NCBI RefSeq assembly: GCF_024166365.1
Contig: NC_064822.1
Location: 109,860,823 to 109,924,822, forward strand
Source: Elephas maximus indicus
Lineage: Eukaryota; Chordata; Mammalia; Proboscidea; Elephantidae
Direction: 5' to 3'
DNA: 64,000 nucleotides
The translations under genes and the position numbers were made by a program. Positions 41,100-54,367 of this stretch are shown one piece after another. Positions within the stretch are counted from its first letter, which is position 1, and each line of letters opens with the position of its first letter. The notes under the pieces are model-generated. The model was not told the DNA's origin, searched no databases, and saw only the letters and a program-made list of their open reading frames with translations.

Positions 41100-44000
41100 A
41101 GATAAAGTAGGAACCAAGTTATTACTAGGAGTCTGAGACCAGAGCCTAGTTAAGTTGGGGTGCTGCCTTGTGCGTATGTGTGTCTAACAGAGAGAGATGG
41201 GAAAGTACAGGGGCTCTGTCACTGCCCTGACTCAGGACTCTGACTAGGAGAACTGATGGCTCTATCATCTGTGAGTCACCACCCCCACTTCCACCCCCTG
41301 TCTGACCCGGGAGAAACCCCGGCCTCATATCCCAGACCTAAAATAAACCCAGACTCTCCTTGCCTTTCAGCCCTTGCTTTGCTCAGAGCACAGGAGGGGT
41401 GGATACAGGATGTTTGCGAGGGTAAAAAGAACACTCCCGGGAGATAAGAGGCTTGGGTGCTTTTGGTACCTGAGGGCCCCTTTTTCTCAACCTAGTGATT
41501 GAGCCTGGGACCAGATATCTCTATAGGGACCAAACTGGGAGTTTTTTCAGGCTGGACTAGATAGACTAGGGAAGGTAAAGGGGCAGGGACTAGGGGAAAA
41601 GCATAGCAGGGAGAAGGGCAGGGGTAAGGAGACACTGGGGTAAAAAATATAGGACTCTGGGGTTCAGAACAAGCAGATCAATGGTAAGGAATGTCCCCCA
41701 CCTCAACTAGTGTCTTCTCCAAAATTTCTGCTGTTTTTCTATTCTTTTATGGGGTGGGGGCAATTTTTGAGGCAACAGAATTCTATAGTAAAATGTAACA
41801 ACCCCAGATAGGAAGTTAAAAGGGAAATAAGATGCTCTGGAGTGTCCTAACATTGACCTCACTTTATTTGCTATCCCACCCTACCCCCATTACCTTCCTT
41901 CCTTTTTCCCTCCTCTGCTGCCATGTCTACCTCTGGAGAGGAAGGGGGTGCCAGAGGCCTCTCGTCTCAAGGGCTGGAATGGGAGCTGTGGGCAGGAGCA
42001 TCAGCTTCCTGGGATGGCCTTCCCAGATGTAAGCACATCTGGAGCCCATCAGGGAGGGATCTGGAGCATCGGGATTCCCAAAGCTCATCTGATTGGGGCT
42101 GCGAGGGCCTGAGGATGAGCCAGGCGTTCCCTCCCACCTCCACAAGCCTGCTGCCATTTCTAGCCCTCTCCTGGGAAGGATTACCAATCTCAGACAGGAA
42201 GTTAGGGCATTGGAAGAGGGGGAGGAGGGCAAGAGGGCCAGAGATTGTACCCAAAACCCAAACATGCTATTTCACCAGCTTCAGTGCTTTCTGGCTCTAT
42301 AGAGATGACAGAATCTCTGATCAGATAGGTAACCACTGTGTGTGTGTGTCTGTTTGTGTGTGTATGGAGAGCATAGTATACCATTCATCCTTAATTCAAT
42401 AAATTTATTGTGTCTTCGTGTTGGGGATGGGGTCAGCATGCCCCCTTCCTTGCCTTTCGTAAACAGGCATAAGTCCTTTCCACGAGTCCTCCCCATGAGT
42501 TCCCTGGACCTCTGACACGCCTCAGACCACACCCCTCCAACAAACACATACACTCCTTCCTTGGCTGTAAATTCCTCCTGTCCATCATCACCTCACAATG
42601 AGCACATTTGTTTTCCAGGGATCATGTACAGGGCTAAGAATAGGCTCACCACCTTGCCCTTCCCTCTGGGGAGATCTAACCTCTTGGGGTCCTGAACTAG
42701 GGGTAAATGGGGTGTATAGTGATTCTTTCAAGGGGTTCAGGTGTCCCTAGCAGCCAGCCCCCTAAGGGCCAAGTGGAAAGTCTCTGGGGCTGAGATTCAG
42801 GAACACAGTAATATGGAGCACTCCCTTTTCCTCCCAGAGCTATAGCATGAGGGAGAACTGAGCCCTAGATGACTTTAAACAATCCTTGGATTCTCTGAGT
42901 TGAGATAGTAATATAAAAGAAAGGGGGGTAATGTATACAATTTACAAGTGGTTCACTTCTGAGTCTAATGTACAAAAATATTTTGGGCTTCCTGCCTCAC
43001 CTGAGGCAAAAGTTGAATGGACTTTGCCCTCTGAGCCCCTTCTCCTCCCCATTTCTGGCCTCAACCCTTGATTGGACTTCAAATTCCTAGGGGAGGATCC
43101 AAGGGGAGGAACTCCCTGACCCTCTGGCCTAGATCCCTTTCTAGAGCTGGCCAGCTGCTCAAAGGCTGAGTGAGCACCAGAAACCTTCCTGCCCCATTCT
43201 CTGATCTAGGCTTGGCTTGAGGATCCCAGATGACAGAATTGTGAGGCTGGGGGATAGGGCTAGGGCCTGCAGGTCTCTAAGATAGACGGTTGTGTGATAG
43301 AGAGTGGCCTGGGAAGAGGGGAAGCTTTGGGATTTAGGTGGAGAGTTGGGTGCCTGGGGGAGCAAAAGGTGGTATGGAACTCAAAACTTTTACCTCCCTT
43401 TAGGCCACACCCTCCCACCCAGCCTGCCACAGCTGGTCACACCCCCACAGCTGGCTGGGAAGCGGTCTCAACCCTACCCCCCCTCCACAAACTGATTACT
43501 TACAGATGTTTTAGGAAAGGGGGGGTGAGAGAATGGAGTATAGGGTGGGGGTGCAGGGAAGGAAGACTGAAGGAAGGAGGGGTAGATTCACAGAAGGGAG
43601 AAAGTTGTGGTCAGGTGGAAGCCTGTGAAGATGGGGAAGAAGTCAAAGAGAAAGAAAGAGTTGGAGAGGGAGAGAGGAAATGAAGAACTCACTGCAGACA
43701 AGTTAATCTTCCCAAACCACAGCTCTGATGTTATTTCTCAGCTTCAAACCTTCCATAGCTCCAATCCTTTAACCAATAAAGATTCCAGTCTGCTCTGAAG
43801 TGCCTAGAACTGTGCCTTATGGATAGCAAGTGCTATGGATCCAATTGAGTACACATTTTTTGCGTGTTTACTATGTACAAAGCTCTGTGGGCCATGCTGG
43901 AGGTGCGGAATAAAGAAAAGGGCGGGGAATTGTGTTAGGGCGAAGACAAAAATAAGAGCAAAGAGAGGTAGACAGGGGCCTGAGAGAGAGAAAAGGCAGA

Positions 44001-44438
44001 GTGACTCCAGAGGGTGGGCCATGAGTGAGATGTGGAGACTGAGAGAGAAAGGAATGGAGGACGCAGGAAGGAGGGTCTTGGAAAGAAGGAGAGAGGGAAG
44101 GCGAAAAAAAGAAGAGGAAGGGAAGGAGAGAGGGGTAGAGGGAGAAGAATGTGAGAAGAGGGAAGAGCAGGGGTGCTGAGCCACAGAGAGTGAGAGATAG
44201 AAGTTTGGAAGACTGGATGGAGGAACTAATCCTTTCCTCCTGCTGGGTCAGGAACTCCCCACTGGCCAGTGGGGTAGTTTGGAGGGGACAGGAAGCTGGG
44301 CACCTGGTCTTCTCCCGCCTAGCCTACACGCACACACACACACACACACACACACCCCCCCCCCCACACACACACTTATCATTTTAGGGTCTAGCTTTCT
44401 ATATCCTTTGTCATTTTGGGGTCCTTGACTGGACTCTA
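41100..44438. other. Intergenic, largely unique with simple repeats
   Basis: No gene supported. Contains a (TG)n run (42,337-42,364), a long purine-rich tract (about 43,560-44,165) and a CA repeat (44,326-44,376). Open frames here are low-complexity or lack recognisable similarity. Confidence 0.55.
44326..44376. repeat. (CA)n / (C)n compound microsatellite
   Basis: About 14 CA units, a run of 12-13 C, then more CA. Confidence 0.93.
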
Positions 44439-44440
44439 GT

Positions 44441-44638
44441 AGTCCCTGGGTGACGCTTGACTACTAACTGAAAGGTTGGTGGTTCGAACCCACCCAGAGG
44501 CACCTGGGAAGAAAGGCCTGGTGATCTGTTTCTAAAAGGTTATAGTCTTGAAAACCCTATGGAGAGTTCTACACTACACACCTGGGGTCACTATGAGTCA
44601 AAATCGGATCCACGGCATCTGGTTTGTTTTTTGGTTTA
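44441..44638 (+). repeat. AfroSINE
   Basis: GGTTGGTGGTTCGAACCCAC (B box) ... GGCCTGGTGATCTGTTTCTA ... TGGTTTGTTTTTTGGTTT. Confidence 0.9.
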
Positions 44639-44639
44639 A

Positions 44640-47190
44640 CTGGACCATGTACTCCCCCATCCCCCTCACAGCTTTGAGACTACCCGTGGGGCACACATTT
44701 TGGAAGTCAACTTCCTCCTTGCTCACCAGGCTGCCTGGCAGTCTCCTGCGTCTCTTTTGGTCCCTCTTCTCTGGTCTTCTTTCCCCAAAGTGGATGGGCA
44801 GGGATAAAACCAATTGGAGGTGCTTCCAGCTCAAATCTGCTAGAAGCTCAACCCATACTCCCTCTCCCAAACCAGTTCAAGGCTAAGACGTTTGCATTTG
44901 TGTCACAAGTCCCTTTGGCCCCTTTCCTACTCCTGAATCCCTGGGGTGGTGTTTGGGGGTGGGAGGAGGGGTAAGGTCCAAGGTGGAAAGTCTGATGCTG
45001 AGTTCAGGGCCCCCAGCCTCAGTCAGACTAGTTGAGCTCATCTCTCCAAGCAACCACAGCTGGACATTTCCCATGTGATCACCTCAGGGAGAGGGGCTGA
45101 GTTCCAGAAACCCAGAAAGCTGAGTTTCATGACAAGCGGGCTTGGGGATGGAGCATCCTCAGGTGCCTCCTCCCTACCTTCTGCTGTGCTCTGCATGGGG
45201 AAGTGCTGGGAGGAGCAAAGACAGAGAAGAAACTGAGTTCTGGAGGAAAGCCAGAGCTGGAATAGATTTGGGGCCCACTTGGTCCAGATTTCTTCATCCC
45301 TACACATGAATGTTCATCATTTGTGCTGGGCAGGCTGGGAAAGGATCCGGTGTGATGTGAATGTTTATGGGAGGTGAAAACCTGTGTGTGTGTGTTCTGA
45401 ACATGCTTGTGTCAGTGTGTACACATATGTGCAGACTGGGTGGGGGTATCTGTGACATGAATGGCCAATGGGCTGAAGTTGGGGTGTGTGGGTGAGGACA
45501 GCAGTCATGCGAGCAGGTCTACCCAGTTCTGATAATTTGCTTGTCTCTCTCCACCACCAACTCCTCCCCCAACCCTTCTCTTTCAACCAGACACTGGAGG
45601 GCCAAAGGAAGCAAGTTCTAGAACAGAGACAGGGAGTGAGGCCACTTTCCTACCCAGTGGAAGGAATTGGAGCAAGGGAACTTCCAGGCCTGGCTGAGGT
45701 AGGGGTGATGACCCAACGGTGGATATAGAGGCTGCTGTGAGAGTAGGCTGTGGCCCCCTGCCACGGAGGCTGCTGAGCTGGATGCTTCAGAGGGCACCTG
45801 ATGTGGGTCACTGCACCGGCTTTCTCCCCTGGCCCAGTCACTGAGCTGTTGGGACAGGCTGGAGGGGGTTGGTGGGTAGTGTTTGGTGGGCAGGCCGGGA
45901 AGGGGGTGGGCAGGAAGCACTTGGCTGTTTGTTCCCTCTCTTTCCTGACTCCTTTGTGGCTGCAGACGGGTTTCCTTCCTCTGCATGGCACCTTGGCTCC
46001 CAGCTCATTTCCGCTCTGATGCCCTTAGTCCAGCTCTCAGCCTGGCACAGTGGAGTCTTTCCCAGCTGGGTCTTCTGGGCATGGGGACCCCTAGATTAGT
46101 GGGATAGAGGCTAAGGTACACAAATGAGATGCCAGTATCAGTAGCCCTGGCTTGAGTGAATGGGGGAGGGGCTTATTTGTCAGAGGAAAGGAAGCACTCT
46201 GAACAAAGCGAGGACCCAGGTGTTTAGTTACCTATGGCCTGTCTCTCCTTCAGCCTGGGGTATGGAGACAGCAGGGCTAGAGAGACACCCACCCCCACCC
46301 TAGCCTAGCTTCCCTCTCTGTGTCCCTACTTGGCTGTCCTTGCCTCAGTCTGCCCCTGCCCCACCTCCAACCACTGCCCTACAAGTCAAGGAATGTAAGT
46401 TTCCTCTCTCACTCTCTCATTGATTAGTCATGGGCACCCCGATCCCCGCGGGAACCGTTACTCACCCTTGGGCCCCCCCTCACCAGGATCCCTCTCCCCA
46501 GAACTGGCTGAATTCCTGTAGGAGGAGCACACGGTGTTGGATATGGGGCGGGGGGCAGTAGTGGGGGATGTGGGTGGGCAATATCCTAGAGACAGCCACT
46601 TTTGAAACAGTGGTTTGATCTTGTTATGGCCCAGAACAAAAGCCCTCTCCTCCCAACATGCACATACACATGGAGGTTGTACTCCTGGTTCTGGCCAACT
46701 TTAATCGCCACAGAAGTTTAGTCAGGAGGGGCGTGGTTGGAGTAAGGGACGGTGTGCTGTGATTGGAGAAGGGTCCAAAGCAACAAATGCCCTAAGCATC
46801 TAGTCCCCTCACCGGTGCTGGCTTCAGGTCCAGGGCTAGGGCCTGGGGCCCGCTCCTTGGACTTGGCTGAGTGCCCAGGCCTGGCCTCTGTCTTCCAGAA
46901 TCAGACAGGGGCCTTTCCCAATAAGGAGCCTCCCAACTCTGGGTCTACTCCCCTGCTGCCCCCACCCCTCTCCCCTCTAACAGCTCCTCTGCCCTAAAAT
47001 GGCCACGTCTTTGCCTCCCCACCCAGGTCTGGGCCCCTAGGGAAAGAAGGGGTTGGGTTAGGGTAAGAATGCACAGAGGCCAGATGGGCTGGTTTGGAGA
47101 ATGGTAATGGGATCCCAGGAAGAGAGGGAAATTGGGTCACATGGCCCAGGTATGTATGGGGGTAGGGGCAGAGGCACAGCTTCCTGGAGT
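44640..47190. other. Intergenic, unique sequence
   Basis: I see no gene, RNA or mobile element that I can name. Short GC-rich frames on both strands have no protein similarity I recognise. Confidence 0.5.
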
Positions 47191-47194
47191 TATT

Positions 47195-47446
47195 GTCTCT
47201 TCAATAATAATAATAATAATAGCTTATGTTTTATGGTATGTACTATGCATTCTAAGAGGTTTAGATATATTTACTCGTTTAATTGGCACTGCCTTTCTGA
47301 GGGAGGTACTATTGACCTATCAGTAAGGTGAGGAAACTGAGGCCAGGCAGGTTAATTAACTTGCCCAAGGTAAATAGTAAGTGAGAAAGCCGGATTCAAA
47401 CCCAAGCAATCTGGCTTCACTTTAGGGGAGACCAATCCACTCGGTT
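47195..47446 (-). repeat. MIR SINE (host of the 47.5 kb L1)
   Basis: Preceded by an (AAT)n run; GAGGAAACTGAGGCCAGGCA and GCCGGATTCAAACCCAAGCA are MIR core. Confidence 0.85.
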
Positions 47447-47462
47447 TATCTTTGGAATTCTT

Positions 47463-49448
47463 TTTTTTTTTTCAAATTGTATTTTAGATGAAGGTTTACA
47501 GAACAAATTAATTTCTCATTAAATAATTAATACACGTATTGTTTTGTGACATTGGTTGCCACCTCCACGACATGTCAACATTCTACCTTGTGTTCCCCTT
47601 TACCAGCTTTCCTGTCCACTCTTGCCTTCTAGTCCTTGACCCTGGGCTGGTGTGCCCATTTAGTCTCATTTTGTTTTACCGGCCTGTCTAATCCTTGGCT
47701 GAAAGGTGAACCTCAGGAGTGACTTCAGTTCTGAGTTAAAAGGGTATTCAGAAGCCATACTCTCTGGGTTTCTCCAGACTCTGTCAGACCAGTAGGTCTG
47801 GTCTTTTTTTTTTTTTGTGAATTAGAATTTTGTTCTACATTTTTCTCAAGCTCTGTCTGGAAATGTCTATTGCGATCCCTGTCAGAGCAGTTGTTGGTGG
47901 TAGCCAGGCATTATCTAGTTGTACTGGACTCAGTCTGGTAGAGGCTATGGTACTTGTGGTCCTTTAGTCCTTTGGACTAATCTTTCCCTTGCGTCTTTGG
48001 TTTTCTGCATTCTCCCTTGTTCCAGATAGGGTGAGACAAGTGGAGTATCTTAGATGGCCGCTCACAAGCTTCTAAGACCGCAGATGCTACTTACTAAAGC
48101 AGGATGTAGAACATTTTCCTTATAAACTGTTATGCCAGTTGAGCTAGATGTTTCCTGAGATCATGGTCCCTGGACCTCAGCCCCGTAATTTGGTCCCTCA
48201 GGGAGTGTGGATGTGTCTATGGAGCTTCCATAACCTTGCCTTGGTTAAGTTGTGCTGGCTTCCCCAGTATTGTGTACTAGATTACCCTTCACCAAAGCTA
48301 CCGCTTACCTATTGTCTATTTAGTATTTTCCCTCCCCACCCTTGTAATCATCAAAGATTGTTTCTTTTTTTGTGTAAACCTTTTCATGAGTTTTTATAAT
48401 AGTGGTCTTATATAATACTTGCCCTTTTGTGATTGACTTATTTCACTCAGCATAATGCCCTCCAGATTCATCCTGTTGTGAGATGTGTCACAGATTCATC
48501 GTTGTTCTTTATCGTTGCATAGTATTCCATTGTGTGTATGTGCCAAAGTTTGTTTATCCATTCATCTGTTGATGGGCTCTTAGGTTGTTTCCATTATTTT
48601 ACTATTGGGAATAATGCTGTAATGAACATGGGTATGCACATGTCTATTCGTGTGCTGGCTCTTATTTCTCTAGGATATATTCCTAGGAGTGGAATTGCTG
48701 GGTCATATGGTATTTCTATTCCTAGGTTTTTAAGGAAGTGCCATATTGTTTTCCAATATCGTCGTACCATTTTGCATTCCTACCAGTAGTGCATAAGAGT
48801 TCCAATCTCCCACAGCCTCTTCAACATTTGTTACTTTCTGGGTTTTTTTTTTTTTTTGTGCCAGTAATGTCGAGGGTGAGATAGTATCTCCTTGTGGTTT
48901 TGATTCGCATTTCTCTAATGGCAAGGGATCACAAGCATTTCCTCATGTGACTGTTAGCTTTCTGAATGTTTTCTTTGGTGAAGTGTGCACATCCTTTGCC
49001 CATTTTTTAATTGGATTATTTGTCTTTTTGTTGTAGAGGTGTTAGATTTTAGAGATTAGACCTTCGTTGGATTTGTCATAGCTATTTCTTTTTTCCCACT
49101 CTGTAGGTTCTGTTTTTACTCTTTTGGTGAAGTCTTTTGATGAGCGTAAGTATTTAGTCTTTAGAAGATCCCAGTTATCTAGCTTACCTTCTGGTGTTCG
49201 TGTATTGGTAGTTATGGTTTGTATCCTCTTTATGCAGTGTATTAGGGCCTCTAGCACTGACCCTATCTTTTCTTCTATGATCTTTATTGTTTTTGGTTTT
49301 ATATTTAGGCCTTGATCCATTTTGAATTATTTTTGTATATGGTGTGAGGTATGGGTCCTGTTCCATTTTTTTTTTGCAGATGGACATCCAGTTTTGCCAG
49401 CACCATTTGTTAAAAAGACGGTCTTTCCCCAATTTGATGGACTTTTGG
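47463..49448 (-). mobile_element. 5'-truncated L1 (about 2 kb) with 16-bp target-site duplication
   Basis: Reversed A tail (poly T) at the left edge, a 3' UTR, then ORF2 C-terminal text in minus orientation (seen reversed as TGGGTCATATGGTATTTCTA, TTTGATTCGCATTTCTCTAA, CCAGCACCATTTGTTAAAAA). TATCTTTGGAATTCTT is repeated at 47,447-47,462 and 49,449-49,464. Frames are short and broken, so the copy is inactive. Confidence 0.93.
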
Positions 49449-49464
49449 TATCTTTGGAATTCTT

Positions 49465-50800
49465 GAGCCTCATTGGCAGAGGCAGAAGGGATGCTCAGGT
49501 GGCTTACAGGGTGCTGATGCTTACAGAAGCTGCTGCTCAAATGTGCCCCACTATGGACCCTTGGGTATTTGGATAGATTCTGACTAAATACTCCCAAAAG
49601 AGAGCCATTAATCCATTCATTTGTTTTTTTTTTTTAAACAGGCCCAGCGTTGCGCGACATGCGAATGATATGTAGGTTAGCACAGAAGCCAAATAAGTGT
49701 GTGTGTGTGTGTGTGTGGGAGTGATGTATATGAGAAAGGGTGGAAATAAGGATTAGGGAAAAGCTGAAAGAATAAGGAAGAGACCAACAGGGGTTTGTGT
49801 GGAAGGGCCTCCTCAGCCCTTCTCCAGCCTTTGCTTATATACCAGGCAGTTAAAAATGGTGTCATATCCTACCCATTGAGAGGGACAAGGGGAGAGGGAG
49901 ATGAAAATTCTGCTAGGCCTGACAGCACACAGGGGCCTCCTGGGATGAGCCCAGGCTCTTGATTTGGAGGTTCCAGCTTGAGCAAGACCCTGCCTTTCTC
50001 TGGCTCTCAATTTTGTCTTTCATAAATCAAAGGAATTGGTCTAGTTGATCCCTGAGGATCCAGCTCACTCCAACACATTCTGATTCTTATGTAGGAGCTC
50101 TGGTGGGGAAAACCAGGCTGGGGGCTGGAGTCCTTGGGTGTGGGCCAGGGATAAACAAACAGTGGTAACTAGGATGAGATCAGGACTCTGGGGAAAGGCT
50201 CTGCAGGGGGTGATGGGAGGGAAGCCAGGCCAGGAGGGGTCAGACTCCAGAAAAGTGAACGTAGACGGACTTCTTCATTCATTCAACCGTATATCTTCAG
50301 AAATTATAACCTAAGAATCTGAGCTTCCCATCAAGGAGGCTGCAATGAGAGCGCAAGCTCTAGGCATCTGGGAAAGGCAAACATTCAGGTCTAATACCCA
50401 ATTTTTGAGATATTATGGGGAAAAAAGCTAGTAGTTATCAAGTACCAGGCACAGATCTAAGCATTTTACATATATATTACCTCATTTAATCTCCAAGTAA
50501 TCCTATGAGGGAGCACTTTATGTTTTTCAAATCTATTTCCTCATGTAATCTTCCAACAACTCCTTAAGGTTAACAACGGCCATTGACTGGAAAAGTAGAA
50601 AAGGGGGAAATTGGACTTCTAGCGGGACTTTCTAACTGGTCAAGGTGGAAGACCCTGGAAGGAATTAGTTATCTCACTTCCTAATAAGATCTTTTTTGTT
50701 ACCAGCTTCAGCAATGGTTTAGCTGGGGGGTGCGGGGGTGGTGCTTTTCAGCCCCTGACATATGGGAAATATAGAGATATGCACCCCTATAGCATGTTAC
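49465..50800. other. Intergenic with MIR remnant and (GT)n
   Basis: A (GT)n run at 49,696-49,717; a MIR (-) at about 50,400-50,590 (AGTACCAGGCACAGATCTAA, ATTACCTCATTTAATCTCC). Otherwise unique, and no gene is seen. Confidence 0.6.
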
Positions 50801-50801
50801 T

Positions 50802-51102
50802 GATTGTTGTTATTGTTAGGTGCTGTCGAGTGGTTCGGACTCTTAGCAACCCCATGTACAACAGAACAAAACACAGCCTGGTCCTGTGCCATCCTCAAAT
50901 CATTGCTATGCTACAGCCCATTGTTGCAGCCACTGTGTCATTCTGTCTCTTTGAGGGTCTTCCTCTTTTTCACCCACCCCTCTACTTTACCAAGTGTGAT
51001 GTCCTTCTCCAGGGACTGGTCCCTTCTGATAACATGTCCAAAGTACATGAGACTAAGTCTTGCCTTCCTTGCTTCTAAGGAGCATTCAGGCTGTACTTCT
51101 TC
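50802..51102 (-). mobile_element. RTE LINE 3' end fragment
   Basis: TATTGTTAGGTGCTGTCGAG ... GGTCCTGTGCCATCCTC ... ACATGTCCAAAGTACATGAG. Closely parallels the 3' 300 bp of the intron 9 copy. Confidence 0.9.
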
Positions 51103-51165
51103 CTGATTAGGAGTGAGATATCTGATATCTTTGAGAATGTTTCTGAGAAATCTTTAGAAATGATC

Positions 51166-51220
51166 ATAAACCACTGCCATCGAGTGGAGTGGATTCAACT
51201 CAAAGCAACACTTTGGGGAT
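51166..51220 (-). repeat. AfroSINE tail remnant
   Basis: AACCACTGCCATCGAGTGG ... TTCAACTCAAAGCAACACTT; only the tail is left. Confidence 0.6.
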
Positions 51221-53389
51221 TACCTTAAATCTGTAAAGGGAGGTTGAGAGCCCAAAAGCAGAATTCTGAGTGAGCTAGCTGCCGTTTGTTCCCACCAATT
51301 ACTGGCCCAACAGCAGGAGAGAGGGAAATTAGATATATAGGGGGACTTCCCTATTGTTTGTTGCTGAGAGGGGAATCTTGCCTACTGTGGGTGGTTGTAA
51401 AGTTAATGCATTCTTCCTTCACTGCCTTCTGGCAGGAGGTGGAGGTGTGAGTGGTAGTGGTGGTGGAGAGGGGGATGGTCGTAGGGATGGGGTGGTTTGC
51501 CTGGATGACCTCTGACCAACTAGAAGAGCCTGACATTTTTGAGGGGGAGGAGGACATTTACCAAATGGGCACTTGAGGGGAGGGTCCATGTGTTTGGGCT
51601 CCAGCCTGGGGTGAAGTCAGAGACATAAATCACACCTCCCAACTGCCCGTTTCCGCTTGGAGCTCAGTTCCAGCCAAAAGCCTAGCCAGCCTGCCAGTGG
51701 AATGAGTGTGGGGCTGGGGGAGGGGGCAAGGAGCTGGAAGCTGGTGGTTGAGAATGGGAATCAGCTGGGAATGGAAATCTGGTCTCAGCAGGGTTGTGGA
51801 AAGGGCTCAGGGTCTGGGCAGGTGGGGCAGGGAGCTCAGGGATCTCAATAGAACTGGACAATGGATCCCTGGTCCTACATGGGGACACACCCACAGCCAT
51901 GCCCAGTGTGGTATATTTTCCTTTCCCACACATAAAACCACTGGGACGTGCCTAGAGGCACAGACACCTCCACAGACACACCCCCTCTCCTCCCCCCATC
52001 CAGCTGTTGCCCTCTTCTACCAGAAAATCCCAGATCTTCCGGTGAGCTGCACTAGGAGAAGGGAGTAGGAGTTGAGACAAGTAAGAGGATCCTGGATCTT
52101 CATTTAGACCAAGAAACACCCTCCTCTAGTGAGCTCAAAGGCCTGCACTAAGTCATTTATTTCGTCCTTCCCACTGGGAATACGTCTGGATGCCCTCACC
52201 TTCTCACCTTAGGGCAACCTTGGTGGTCTGCTGTCCTCCTGATCACAGTGATGGGGAGACTGAGCAGAAGGCATAAGATGGAGTGTGCATGTTGGCTGGG
52301 GTAGGTGTTTGAGGGCAGGAAGTCGAGAAAGCAACTCAGACAATGGCCCTTTCCGCTGGCCTGGGTCCAGGCTGCTGGGTCCTGTCTGACCCTACCCTAA
52401 CAGCACCTCCTGCCTCTTCCTTTGGTCAGCTTCCCACTCAGTGCTCATTTGTGGGAAGAGAGCTTATTTGTGGCAGAGCTCCTCTGGAGGAAAGGCACCC
52501 CTTCTCTCAGTCCCTTTTCCAGATGACTGTTCTGGCTGACGGCAGGGATTCAGGGATATAGGTAAACTCATCTAGCCTGAACCACCCCACTCATGCTTAG
52601 TGCTCTCTTTTATGTAAATGAGTTTGTCATGACCTCCTGCATGGGAAACATGATGCTTTTATTTTGGGCTGTTTGCCCCATTCTGTTCTCTGAATTGTCT
52701 GCCTGCATTCCCATTACACTGGAAGCTTTAATGGAGCAAGAATTGTGTGTCTGTCAATTGCTACAGCCCCCAGCCCAGCATTAGGAAAACAACACATGCC
52801 TCGGGGTGTGCAATATGATCACCCTGGAGAAGGGAGACCTTGAAAGTGCTGGAATATAATTTTTCCTAGAAAGGGGAATGGGCAGGGCCACTTAAATGGG
52901 GATAAACAGGCACTGAGACTTCTACCCCACCCCACCCCCGCCTCAACCCCTACCACTGCCCTGTACCTCAGAGAAACAGAACACCCTCCACTCTGGTCAA
53001 TTTTGTCTCTCTGTCTCAGTATTGTCTCACTAATGTGCCCAGTTCACTTGCAACTTTGCTCCTGTGGTTCTGGTGTCTGGAATGCTCTCTCTTTATCCTG
53101 CATTGAGGCTCACATAAGCCCTGCATAAGCTTCCACAGCTCATTCTAGCTCTCAGCACTGCTGCACTCTTCTGAAGTCCTGCATTCATAGTCTGCACTAC
53201 ACAGTCTAGCACTTAATTACACAGGGTATTTATAAAATCCTTGTGCAATTTAGAAATTCAATATATTTGGATGTACATATGATAGAAGAAACTATAAATA
53301 TTTTGTGAACGCATATTCCATAGAATTTTTAATACTAATGCTTGCTTTTTGATAATGTCCTTTTATTTTGCACAGGAAAGGTGTCTGTT
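51221..53389. other. Intergenic, unique sequence
   Basis: No gene or element recognised. G-rich and C-rich stretches near 51,430-51,480 and 51,700-51,830 give short open frames without similarity. Confidence 0.5.
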
Positions 53390-53555
53390 TTACTGGAAAG
53401 AAGAGCTTGGTTTGAACGTTGCCGTCCTCACTTACTAGATACATGACCTTGGAAAGTTATGTAATGTCCCTGGGTCTCAGATCTTCATCTGTAAAATGGA
53501 GATAATTCTCATAGGTTTATTGGGACAATCAAACTAATATATGTACCATTATCTA
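53390..53555 (+). repeat. MIR SINE
   Basis: TACTAGATACATGACCTTGG ... TCATCTGTAAAATGGAGATA. Confidence 0.75.
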
Positions 53556-53703
53556 CAATAGATAGATAATATTATATCCTCATTCAGTCTGCCTGATGAA
53601 TCTGAAATGTAGTCGAAGTAAGGTATACTCATCTCTGAATGTAATGTAATGTATTTTCTAGGTCTGTTCTTAGCACAGACATTACTTCATTTAGGAAGTC
53701 TTC

Positions 53704-54115
53704 TGTCCTAGGTATCTAGTGCTGCTACAACAGAAATACCACAAGTGAATGGCTTTAACAAACAGAAATTTATTTTGCTACAGTTTAGGAGGCTAGAAGT
53801 CCTAATTCAGGGTGCTGGCTCTAGGGGAAGACTTTCTGTCTCTGGCGGCTCTTGTCTCTGGCGGCTCTTGTCTCTTCTGAACTTCTGCTCCTAGATGATC
53901 GATCTTCTTGTGGCTTAGCATCTCTCTTCCCCTATCCCTGCTTCCTTAATATGCTCCTTTTATATCTCAAAAGAGATTAACTCAAGACACACCCTACACT
54001 AATCCTGCCTCATTAATATGACAAAGACAACCCATTCTCAAATGAATTATGATCACTGAATAGAGGTTAGGATTTGCAACACATATTTTTGGGGGATGCA
54101 ATTCAATCCATAACA
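53704..54115 (-). repeat. MaLR-type 3' LTR
   Basis: Contains AACAGAAATTTATTTTGCTA (reversed AATAAA region) and GAGATTAACTCAAGACACAC. It carries a 17-bp tandem duplication (TCTCTGGCGGCTCTTG twice at about 53,838-53,872). Confidence 0.75.
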
Positions 54116-54168
54116 TTCCACACTTTGCACCCCCCCCCCGCCAAATTCATGTCCTTGCCACATGCAAA

Positions 54169-54367
54169 GGAGCCGTGGTAGTGGAGCAACTAAGTGCTTG
54201 GTAGCTAACTGAAAGGTCGGCAGTTTGGAGCTGCCAGCAGCTCCACAGAAGAAAGATGTGGCAGTCTGCTTCTGTAAAGATTTATAGCTTTGGAAACCCT
54301 ATGGAGTAGTTCTGCTCTGTCTTGTAGGGTCCCTATGAGTTGGAATTGACTTGACAGCAACAAGTTA
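54169..54367 (+). repeat. AfroSINE inside the MaLR interior, with target-site duplication
   Basis: GGAGCCGTGGTAGTGGAGCA ... GGAATTGACTTGACAGCAAC; GCCACATGCAAA (54,157) and GCCACATACAAA (54,368) flank it. Confidence 0.93.

Noticed and set aside
41923-42402. 159-codon plus-strand open frame starting MSTSGEEGG
   Set aside because: Tempting Kozak context, but the end runs into a TG microsatellite and the frame overlaps two others on the opposite strand; no family recognised.
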